The position numbers and the translations under genes are program-made. The notes beneath the pieces were generated by a model that saw only the letters and a list, made by a program, of their open reading frames with translations, ran no database searches and had not been told where the DNA came from. Positions 1-6,900 of a stretch of DNA of 7,719 bases are shown here, in pieces. Origin of the DNA: Simkania sp. (GTDB lineage Bacteria > Chlamydiota > Chlamydiia > Chlamydiales > Simkaniaceae); the NCBI GenBank assembly GCA_028279205.1, contig JANQSR010000013.1:1-7719 (forward strand), written 5' to 3'. Numbering within the stretch: position 1 is the first letter of the stretch; the number at the start of each line of letters is the position of its first letter.

Positions 1-245
1 GTGCACATGTAGTCATTTGAAAAGTCCCAAAAGTCATCCGAATGTTTGTCCAGGTGCCTATTATGATCCAAATTTTCGCCAACAATAGGAAGATCTGGAT
101 CAAGCGAAGTGATTTGGCCTGAGCAATTGCTTAAAGTTTCCAAGGATACATTTGAGCAAGAGAGAAGCTCTCTTGCGTTGAAAGTGATCAAGAGAGTTAA
201 AAGAACAGGAATAAGGGAAGGTTTCTTTTGATGAAGATCAGCCAA
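1..245 (-). CDS. Partial small exported or membrane-anchored protein of unknown function, runs off left edge
   Basis: Reading the minus strand from a TTG at 245-243, the frame stays open for about 81 codons to the window edge, so the C-terminus is missing. The N-terminus is basic (HQKK) and is followed by a hydrophobic stretch at about residues 11-22 (LIPVLLTLLITF), which fits a signal peptide or one membrane segment. The rest is polar and acidic, with Cys at about residues 30, 41 and 81. I chose the TTG because it is the only start before the hydrophobic stretch. A GGAGG lies 12 nt upstream inside the preceding gene, a longer gap than usual. The frame is the same as that of the gene upstream, whose TAA ends 4 bases before this TTG. 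I recognise no family. The plus strand also has shorter open frames here, so coding on this strand is probable, not certain. Confidence 0.45.
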   Translation of the reverse strand, partial: MADLHQKKPSLIPVLLTLLITFNARELLSCSNVSLETLSNCSGQITSLDPDLPIVGENLDHNRHLDKHSDDFWDFSNDYMC

Positions 246-248
246 GGT

Positions 249-551
249 TTACTTGATCCTCCACGTTCCATCCACCTTGCATTTCACAAAAGAAGAGCTA
301 CCACATCTGTCGCACGACTTGGGCAGATAAGCGTATACAAAAGAGCAATTTGAGCACAAAAATCCTTTTCTGTACCCTCGTTGCATGATGGCAAACTGAT
401 ACCGTTTGTTTTGCTTAGCGTCTGATTCCACTTTCGTTTGGAGGGAAAAGTGGGTCTTATCTTCCGATTGGGAGCTTATCCAAGCTTTCCCCGAACTTGA
501 GCAGATCAAACTTAAGAAAAGAGAAAGGGAGAAGAGAGAGTGGGTAATCAT
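249..551 (-). CDS. Small hypothetical protein with a zinc-ribbon-like CxxC...CxxC pattern
   Basis: This is a 100-codon ORF from ATG 551-549 to TAA 251-249. Cysteines at residues 66, 69, 80 and 83 (CSNC then CDRCG) form a CxxC-x10-CxxC pattern typical of small zinc ribbons, with a fifth Cys at 91. That pattern is the main reason to believe it is coding. The first ~20 residues are rich in Ser, Leu and Phe and look like a signal peptide. However, they are translated from the complement of a 27-base pure-purine run (514-540), which yields such residues by composition alone. No Shine-Dalgarno precedes the ATG. The true start could be internal, for example ATG 386-384, which would give a 46-residue zinc-ribbon protein. 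It is divergent from glyA and upstream of the left-edge gene in the same frame. The function is unknown. Confidence 0.45.
   Translation of the reverse strand: MITHSLFSLSLFLSLICSSSGKAWISSQSEDKTHFSLQTKVESDAKQNKRYQFAIMQRGYRKGFLCSNCSFVYAYLPKSCDRCGSSSFVKCKVDGTWRIK
258..262 (-). promoter_or_regulatory. Candidate Shine-Dalgarno for the left-edge minus-strand gene
   Basis: GGAGG on the minus strand lies within the last codons of the zinc-ribbon ORF and 12 nt before the proposed TTG start at 245. The spacing is long. If real, it would couple translation of the downstream gene to termination of the upstream one. Confidence 0.35.
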
Positions 552-644
552 GAGAGGGTATCGTTTAAAGTTTGTTTTATTCCCTTATTTTGATGGTTGC
601 AATTTTTTTCATCAATCCTCATGTGACGAAATTTTCTCTCGCGG

Positions 645-676
645 TCGACATAATACTCTCCATAATATAGTATGAT
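645..676 (+). promoter_or_regulatory. Candidate sigma-70-type promoter for the glyA operon
   Basis: TCGACA at 645-650 matches the -35 consensus at five of six bases. The -10 side is ambiguous because of overlapping AT-rich hexamers: TATAGT at 666-671 (5/6, 15-bp spacer), TAGTAT at 668-673 (4/6, 17-bp spacer) and TATGAT at 671-676 (5/6, 20-bp spacer). Any of these would start transcription about 25-30 nt before the glyA GTG. The location is sensible, but the call rests on pattern matching only. Confidence 0.4.
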
Positions 677-696
677 GGTGGTGGAATAATCCCAGC

Positions 697-702
697 AGGA
701 GG
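697..702 (+). promoter_or_regulatory. Strong Shine-Dalgarno setting the glyA GTG start
   Basis: AGGAGG, a perfect Shine-Dalgarno, ends 8 nt before the GTG at 711. It decides the start in favour of this non-ATG codon; no other start in this frame has a comparable site. Confidence 0.85.
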
Positions 703-710
703 CTTTAAAG

Positions 711-2249
711 GTGTCTTACCTAGATCAGTATTTGGATAAAACGGCCAAAGGGGATAGAAATTTAGGAGCGATTGCCCAACTAGCTGCGCTCGATCATTTA
801 CAAGCGGACAATCAGGAAGTTGTGAACGGGATTGTGGGAGAGCTAAATGCTCAACGCTCCCACCTCAAGATGATCGCTTCTGAAAATTACAGCTCATTTG
901 CCACTCAGCTGGCAATGGGCAATTGGATGACGGACAAGTATAGCGAGGGGTATCCAGGTCGCCGCTTTTATGCGGGGTGTGAAAACGTAGACCTCATCGA
1001 ATCTTTGGCGGTCGAGGAGCTTAAAGAACTTTACGGATGTGAGCACGCTTATGTTCAGCCCCACTCGGGAGCTGATGCCAACTTGATCGCTTTTTGGAGT
1101 ATTTTGGTCGATCGGATCCAAAACCGTGAGGTTGAAAGACTCGGGAAGAAAACAGTCAATGAACTCTCTCCTGAGGAGTATGAAAAGGTTCGCTCTCTGA
1201 TGCTCAACCAGAAGCTCATGGGGATGTCTTTGAACTCAGGAGGACACTTGACACATGGTTATCGACTCAATGTTTCGGGCAAGATGTTTCAAGCCAGTTT
1301 TTACGATGTCGATCCCAAGACCGATCTGATCAATTACAAAGAGCTTGAGCAGACTGTCAAAAGGGGAAGACCAGCAATCCTTATTGGGGGATATTCGGCT
1401 TACCCAAGGCTTCTTAACTTTGCCAAGATGCGCGAGATCGCCGATTCTGTCGGCGCGGTGTTCATGGTTGACATGGCTCATTTTTCAGGGCTGGTTGCGG
1501 GAAAAGTGACTCAAGGGGAGTACAACCCCATCCCTTATGCCCATATCGTGACCTCAACAACGCACAAAACATTGAGAGGACCGCGTGGTGGCATGATCCT
1601 CTGTCAAAAAAAATATCAGGAAGTTGTCAACAAGGGGTGCCCCCTTGTTTTGGGTGGGCCTTTGCCCCACGTGATGGCTGCAAAAGCGGTTGCGTTCCGA
1701 GAGGCGCGCCAACCCTCCTTCTGCCTCTATGCCCACCAGATTGTTGAAAATGCAAGAGCTCTTGCTGAGCGACTACTTGAAAGAGGGGTCAAGCTTTTCA
1801 CTGGGGGAACAGATAATCACCTCATTGTGTTTGATGTCATGCACAGTTTCAACTTGACGGGACTTCAGGCAGAAAGGGCGTTACATCAGGCGCATGTGAA
1901 TGTGAACCGTAATACCATCCCTCGTGATCCAAATGGCCCTTGGCACACGTCAGGAATTCGCTTGGGAACGGCAGCTTTAACAACGCTCGGTATGAAACAG
2001 GGTGAGATGCGTCATATTGCCGACCTGATCGTCGATGTCTTGAAATCAGTAAGCCTCAGTGAGAGATCAACGGAAGAGAGAAAAAAAGCAGAAATGGATG
2101 TCGATGCTTCAGCTTTAAGAAGGGCTCAATCTGAAATCTCCGATTTACTCGATCAGTTTAGGCTCTATCCAGAGCTTACAAGTTTAGAGCCGTTTAATTC
2201 ACATATTAAAAACAAAGAGGATGCATATGTCACTAGCAAAAGATCATGA
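711..2249 (+). CDS. glyA: Serine hydroxymethyltransferase, long chlamydial form
   Basis: This cytosolic PLP enzyme interconverts serine and glycine while loading tetrahydrofolate with a one-carbon unit. The 512-residue product has the family motifs in order: [10 protein letters not shown] near the start, [33 protein letters not shown] (about 176-183), the PLP-nitrogen-binding Asp254 in [12 protein letters not shown], the Schiff-base Lys286 in [19 protein letters not shown], and NTIPRDP...TSGIRLGT near the end. Typical bacterial SHMTs have about 415-430 residues. This one has an extra ~30 N-terminal residues, an insertion at about 134-168 (between the PHSG and GGHLTHG motifs) and a longer C-terminus. 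I recall the same features in C. trachomatis GlyA (about 497 residues). Catalytic residues appear intact. The start is GTG with a perfect Shine-Dalgarno. It is the first gene of a tightly packed plus-strand run, and its end overlaps clpP. Confidence 0.97.
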   Translation: MSYLDQYLDKTAKGDRNLGAIAQLAALDHLQADNQEVVNGIVGELNAQRSHLKMIASENYSSFATQLAMGNWMTDKYSEGYPGRRFYAGCENVDLIESLAVEELKELYGCEHAYVQPHSGADANLIAFWSILVDRIQNREVERLGKKTVNELSPEEYEKVRSLMLNQKLMGMSLNSGGHLTHGYRLNVSGKMFQASFYDVDPKTDLINYKELEQTVKRGRPAILIGGYSAYPRLLNFAKMREIADSVGAVFMVDMAHFSGLVAGKVTQGEYNPIPYAHIVTSTTHKTLRGPRGGMILCQKKYQEVVNKGCPLVLGGPLPHVMAAKAVAFREARQPSFCLYAHQIVENARALAERLLERGVKLFTGGTDNHLIVFDVMHSFNLTGLQAERALHQAHVNVNRNTIPRDPNGPWHTSGIRLGTAALTTLGMKQGEMRHIADLIVDVLKSVSLSERSTEERKKAEMDVDASALRRAQSEISDLLDQFRLYPELTSLEPFNSHIKNKEDAYVTSKRS

Positions 2250-2859
2250 TATGGTCAGGTTAGAAGAGGATGAGATGGAAGAAAAGTCTCCGAAATCTCT
2301 CAATGAAAGAGTAGAAACCTTTCTTTTAGATAAACGCCTTATTTTTTTCTCAGATGTTGTCACCGACAAATCGGCAAATGAGATCATTCGCAGACTTTGG
2401 TACCTGGAGTTTTCAAAGCCCAAAGAGCCGATCCTGCTTGTGATCAACTCTCCAGGTGGCTCCGTTGACTCTGGTTTTGCGATTTGGGATCAGATAAAGA
2501 TGATCTCTTCTCCTGTCACAACTCTGGTCACGGGACTCGCCGCCTCCATGGGATCGATCTTGAGTCTCGTCGCAGAGCCCAAAAGAAGGTTTGCAACCTC
2601 CAATGCACGCATCATGGTTCATCAGCCCCTCATCTCAAATGTGGTTGAAGGGCAAGCGACCGATTTAAAGATCCAAGCAGAACAGATCCTCAAGACGCGC
2701 TCCCATATCGCCTCTCTTTATGCAGAGGCCACGGGCAAAGAGATCGCAGTGATTGAGAAGACGATTGATCGGGATACTTGGATGAGTGCAAAGGAGGCTG
2801 TCGATTTCGGTCTTCTTGACGGGATCGTTTCATCTTATAAAGAGATCGGCTTTGGATGA
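2227..2859 (+). CDS. clpP: ATP-dependent Clp protease proteolytic subunit, ClpP1-like
   Basis: This serine peptidase of the S14 family forms barrel-shaped rings that degrade proteins fed by Clp ATPases. The 210-residue product has the family core: [16 protein letters not shown], the nucleophile Ser107 in GLAASMGS, His132 in MVHQP and Asp183 in DRDTWMSA, followed by [11 protein letters not shown]. The Ser-His spacing (25) equals that of E. coli ClpP, and a 2-residue insertion after the His explains the longer His-Asp spacing. The triad is therefore complete. Chlamydiae carry two ClpP paralogs. The gene order (after glyA, before dapF) and the sequence match ClpP1 (CT431) as I recall it. The first ~25 residues are acidic and poorly conserved. 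An in-frame ATG lies at 2221, but GAGG at 2217-2220 abuts it and is 6 nt from the ATG at 2227, so I prefer 2227. The start lies inside glyA (23-nt overlap), which suggests translational coupling. Confidence 0.95.
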   Translation: MSLAKDHDMVRLEEDEMEEKSPKSLNERVETFLLDKRLIFFSDVVTDKSANEIIRRLWYLEFSKPKEPILLVINSPGGSVDSGFAIWDQIKMISSPVTTLVTGLAASMGSILSLVAEPKRRFATSNARIMVHQPLISNVVEGQATDLKIQAEQILKTRSHIASLYAEATGKEIAVIEKTIDRDTWMSAKEAVDFGLLDGIVSSYKEIGFG

Positions 2860-3623
2860 GGTTTTCAAAGTATCAGGGGACGGGTAATGATTTTATCATT
2901 ATTGAGGGCGAAGTTAACGACCTTTCCCCTGATAAGATCAAAAGAGTGTGTGATAGACGGTACGGAGTCGGGGCTGACGGCCTGATTTTTGTGGGGAAGA
3001 AAACAGAGTCTCAAGTCTCGGTCGCCATTTTTAATGCAGATGGGGGTCTTGCCGATATGTGTGGAAATGGCCTCCGTTGCACGGCTCAATATTTTTTAGA
3101 CAGAGGAGATAAAATAGATGCGCTTGCCCTTTCTGTTGGTGATAAGCGGTATCCTGTTTGGGCGGATGGTTCGAAAATTGTTGTTGAGATGGGTAGCCCT
3201 AAGATTCTCGAAGAGGGAGTCTTAGATGGGTTTGATTATCTTCACATCGATGCGGGCACTTCCCATTTTGTCCATTTTTGTGATGAGATAGAGCTCGATT
3301 TCATTCAGGTAGCGCGCCGTCTGCGTCGCCATGAAAAATTTTCTCCCTCGGGCGTAAATGTGAATTTTGCTAGATTGCTTCCTTCGCAAGTTTTACAACT
3401 TCGCACCTATGAGAGAGGGGTCGAGGATGAGACTCTCTCTTGTGGAACGGGAGCTGCAGCCGCTTGTGTTGGAGCCTGGAAGAAATATCACATCCAAGGA
3501 AGGATCCAGGTCGAGTTTCTCTCAGGTGAAAGGCTCGAGTTTGATATATCTAAAGCGAAAGGTGTGTTAGAAGGGCTTAAGATGAGGGGAAGTGCCTGCT
3601 TTGTTTACCATGGAGAATTTTAA
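2856..3623 (+). CDS. dapF: Diaminopimelate epimerase (possibly also a glutamate racemase)
   Basis: DapF converts LL- to meso-diaminopimelate, the peptidoglycan cross-linking amino acid and lysine precursor, using two cysteines as acid and base. The 255-residue product opens with the family motif KYQGTGNDF. It has Cys69 in [16 protein letters not shown] in the first lobe and Cys196 in [12 protein letters not shown] in the second, so both catalytic cysteines are present. It is shorter than E. coli DapF (274). The C. trachomatis ortholog (CT430) is reported to be bifunctional, also making D-glutamate in the absence of a MurI racemase. That this protein does the same is inference. The ATG overlaps the clpP stop as ATGA with no good Shine-Dalgarno, so translation is probably coupled to clpP. 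Confidence 0.96.
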   Translation: MRFSKYQGTGNDFIIIEGEVNDLSPDKIKRVCDRRYGVGADGLIFVGKKTESQVSVAIFNADGGLADMCGNGLRCTAQYFLDRGDKIDALALSVGDKRYPVWADGSKIVVEMGSPKILEEGVLDGFDYLHIDAGTSHFVHFCDEIELDFIQVARRLRRHEKFSPSGVNVNFARLLPSQVLQLRTYERGVEDETLSCGTGAAAACVGAWKKYHIQGRIQVEFLSGERLEFDISKAKGVLEGLKMRGSACFVYHGEF

Positions 3624-3629
3624 GTTAAG

Positions 3630-3899
3630 GTGAGAATTGGAATCCCAAAAGAGGTCCCAAAAGAGATCCCAAAAGAGGTCAAAGAGCACGAGTATCGAGT
3701 CGGATCAACCCCTTCTTTGGTCGAATTTTTGATCAAAGCAGACCATCTATTCATGGTTCAAAAAGGGGCAGGGGAGGCGATAGGGTTTTCCGACACTCTT
3801 TTCCAAGAGTGCGGAGCTCTGATCGTTTCCACTAAAAATGTCGCAACCGATCTTGGATATGATTGTCATCCGCCTGAGACCGTTTTGAAAACTCTTTGA
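3630..3899 (+). pseudogene. ald: Alanine dehydrogenase remnant: N- and C-terminal ends joined by an in-frame internal deletion
   Basis: Intact alanine dehydrogenase (about 370 residues) reversibly converts alanine plus NAD to pyruvate, ammonia and NADH. This 89-codon frame starts MRIGIPKEV...KEHEYRVGSTPSLVEFL...GAGEAIGFSDTLFQECGALIV, which is the family's first ~65 residues including the pyruvate-site Arg of EYRV. It then jumps to VATDLGYDCHPPETVL, which matches the extreme C-terminus (compare VARDLGYEYVPAEKAL in B. subtilis Ald and VATDLG in M. tuberculosis Ald, from memory). About 280-290 codons are missing, including the catalytic Lys and His, the NAD-binding Rossmann fold and the active-site Asp. 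The junction falls at about codons 64-70 (nt 3819-3839), and the frame is preserved. Near the start, the codons for PKEV/PKEI are tandemly repeated. The GTG start is 6 nt after dapF; a weak GGAG lies 14 nt upstream. It cannot be an active dehydrogenase. Whether a short peptide is still made is unknown. Confidence 0.85.
3642..3677 (+). repeat. Three tandem 12-bp units in the ald remnant
   Basis: Three copies of RTCCCAAAAGAG (A, G, A at the first base) encode IPKE-VPKE-IPKE. A normal Ald has one such unit before the K/E-x-E-x-RV motif, so two units (24 bp) appear to have been added in frame. Alternating A and G at the first base also fits a single 24-bp duplication event. Confidence 0.85.
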
Positions 3900-3908
3900 A
3901 GTGTGGTT

Positions 3909-6900
3909 ATGACTTTTCCCTTCAAAAGGAATCACAGAAAAAGAGGGGAGTTGTTGATCACCTCTAAGAGTGTTAAGAGCATTCTCTTTTCGGAAGGCAC
4001 TTATCAGGTGAAAGTTTTCGATCCCGGTTTAAGGGAAACGTTCTGCCTCTTTTTACAAGTCGATGATGAAGGGGAGCTCAAAGACTCCTTTTGCACGTGC
4101 GAGATGGGAAAAGAAAAAGGATCTTGCCCCCATCTAGCCGCCGCCTTCCTTCTGATCAACCAGCAGCAAGAGCCTTTGCACAGGCGGTTTCGTCACAGTT
4201 TCTGGAACCATCTTTGTTTTATGGCATTCAAACAGTTGGGAGCTGATACGGGCATCCTGAAAAGAGAAGAGGAGATACCTTCTACCTATTTCTCGAGTGG
4301 TGCTGAAAACTCTTTTTCGATCAGAGTGAAAACTTCCAAGGGAAAAGAGCTCTTGGATGAATACCTTTTCGAAAGAGCGATTGAAACAGAAGAAAACTCA
4401 CTTAAATTTTCCAACCTATCTTCCGAAGAACTATCTCTTTGGAAAAAGGGCACTCCAACGCAAAAGCTGCAATATGAACTCTCCTTTTGGTCCGATTTGG
4501 CCAAGTGGATGTTTCTAAAACAACTTTTTTTAGAGAGGTATGAGATCGATTTTCTAGAAGGTGACAAAGGGGTGCCAAAAAAGGTTCGATCCCTTTTTGC
4601 CGACATAGAGGTTGAATTTTCGATTGCTCAGGATAGTTGGGATCTTTTGATCCCTTCGCTTAAAGAGGTCAACTCCCTTCTGCAAGTGCGCGATTTTCGA
4701 GACATTCAGATCGAAAAAATCTCGTATGATCCACAATCAAAGGAGATCTCTATTGAGACGCTTCCCCCTATCAAGGAGCAAGAGATTCGATCTGAAGGTG
4801 TCAAGCTCGGAAATTGGGAGTTTCAGAGTGGCAGAGGGTTTTTGCCCTTAGAGACCCCCCCCCTTTTAAAACAAAAGGTGGTCAAAAAAGATCAGATTGG
4901 AGAGCTTTTGAGCAATCATTACGAGATTGTCAAGAAGTACCTCGTCGGTGCTTTTATCTCCCGTGAGAAGATAAGCCTTTCCTATCTGCTCGATTTTGAT
5001 CAAAAAAAGGGGCTACATATCTCCTGTTTTGCCTTTCAACCGGGAGATCTTCAAGAGGAAGGGGCGGCATTTTTCAAGCCGTGGGTCTATCTGAAAGATC
5101 AAGGCTTCTTTCCCCTTGATAACCCCCTTTTCGATGATTTTGAAACGGTGATCCCCTTTGAAAAAATGGGAAATTTCATCAGTGAATACAGGCTTTGGTT
5201 GAACAGGCATGAGGGGTTTCAAATCCACCTTTCGGGGATTGAATTTAACCTCGTCTACCGTTTTGATAAGCAAAAGGTATTGCGTTTTGAAAGTGAATCA
5301 CACCCTCTTGACGGATCGGATGGGTTTATCGACTTTGGAAATTGGCTCTACATTAAAGGAAAAGGGTTTTATAAAAAGCTTCACGCACGGGGATTTTCAA
5401 AAATCAACACCAAAACAAAGGTGCATTTAAATGAGATTTCCGATTTTATCCACGCTAATCGGGATGATCTTGAACAGATCAAATCTTTTTTCAACCCAAA
5501 TCAACCCATTGAAGAGGGGGGGCTCAATATCTTCATAGATTCAAAAAAGCGCATCTGTGTTGAGCCTGAGTTTGTCTTTTCTGCCGACTATGTGGGTAAA
5601 AAGGTGCACCTCTTAAATGATTTTACCTACGTCGAAGGGGAAGGGTTTTCAGAAATTCCTCAAGGAGCCCGCCTTCCCTGGAGATATCAGCAACCATTGA
5701 TCATCGAGAAGGGGATGGAGTCCCACTTTGTCGCAATTGAGCTCCCAAAATTAAAACCGCTGATCTTAGAGATTGATTCCCGTTTGACCCTTCCGAAAAA
5801 TCTTAAGTTGAGAGTCAAGTGGCTTGCAAAAGATCGAAACCAAGAGGGGAAAAAGTGGATTGCCCATCTCTTCTATGAGAGTGAGTTCGGAGAAGAGCCC
5901 GTAGGAGTTATCAAAGATTTTTTCGATGAAAAACAGGATTACGCGGCTACCCAGATCGGCCTTATTTTCTTGAGCGATCCCCGATTTAGCTATCTTTCCG
6001 AGCTCTCAAAGGAGCGATTTTCGCCAAGTCAAGAGAGGGTGACGCTGACAACTTTGGAATGGATCCGTTTAAATGCTTGTGAAGAGATAGAAAAGCCAGG
6101 AGGGGATGGGGAGCAAGATAGGCAAACAAGGGAGCTTATCGATCAGATCGACTCTTTTGAGTCGGATGATCTTCTTCAATTAGATGCGCTAAAAAGTAGA
6201 CTTCGCCCCTATCAAGAGGTGGGCGTTAAGTGGCTTTGGTCCCTTTACTCATACGGACTTTCAGGTCTTCTCTGTGATGATATGGGACTTGGAAAAACGC
6301 ATCAGGCGATGGGACTTATCGCAGCTGTTTATAAACTCAAAGAAAAAGCCCTTTTTTTTGTCGTATGTCCGACATCGGTGCTCTACCACTGGGAAGAGCT
6401 GCTCAGTTCTTTTCTTCCCTCGCTAAAGGTCGTGGTTTTTTATGGAACCCAACGCATGATCGCCGATTTTCACGAAAATGCGTCTCTTTTGCTCACCTCT
6501 TACGGAACGTTGCGTAGCGAAAAAGAGATGATCGCAGAAATAAGCTTTGATGTTGCCATTTTTGATGAGACTCAGATGGCAAAGAACAGGCAGTCTCAAA
6601 CCCACAGAGCCCTTTCGATGATCAAAGCGACGACAAAGATCGGCCTGACAGGCACACCTATTGAGAATCAGTTAACCGAGCTCAAAGCTCTATTTGATGT
6701 TATCCTTCCTGGATACTTGCCCCCGCAAAAATATTTTCGGGATTATTTTGCCACTCCTATCGAAAAGTATCGAGACAAAAAGCGGGCAGCCCTTTTATCC
6801 AAGCAGATTCGCCCTTTTGTGCTTAGAAGAAAGAAGAGTGAGGTGCTCCACGATCTCCCAGAAAAAATTGAAGAGATTGCCCGGTGTGAGCTTTCAGATG

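Larger units (their letters stand above)
552..710. other. Divergent intergenic region between the minus-strand genes and glyA
   Basis: This AT-rich 159-nt stretch must carry the start signals for glyA on the plus strand and, if they are real, for the two small genes on the minus strand. It holds the candidate glyA promoter and Shine-Dalgarno described separately. On the minus strand I see only weak promoter-like hexamers, and an 11-codon ORF at 612-577 (MKKIATIKIRE) preceded by GAGG. I found no strong hairpin, riboswitch or tRNA. Confidence 0.6.

Noticed and set aside
2..88. Plus-strand open frame at the left edge with several Cys and Pro codons, ending at TAG 86-88
   Set aside because: Only 28 codons are visible; the minus-strand frame is longer and has an N-terminal hydrophobic segment. 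It stays a possible C-terminus of a gene entering from the left.
577..612. Minus-strand 11-codon ORF (MKKIATIKIRE) with GAGG upstream
   Set aside because: It could be a leader peptide, but it is very short, the GAGG-ATG gap is only 4 nt, and no attenuator-like hairpin follows.
406..675. Plus-strand 89-codon ORF upstream of glyA
   Set aside because: It overlaps the zinc-ribbon ORF on the other strand, its middle is low-complexity Lys/Arg/Glu from the purine run, it lacks a Shine-Dalgarno, and it covers the likely glyA promoter.
3367..3570. Plus-strand 67-codon ORF inside dapF
   Set aside because: It is an out-of-frame shadow across the conserved SCGTG active-site region of dapF.
3630..3899. 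Reading the 89-residue product as an intact new small protein
   Set aside because: Both ends match alanine dehydrogenase in the right order, so a deletion derivative is simpler than a novel gene.
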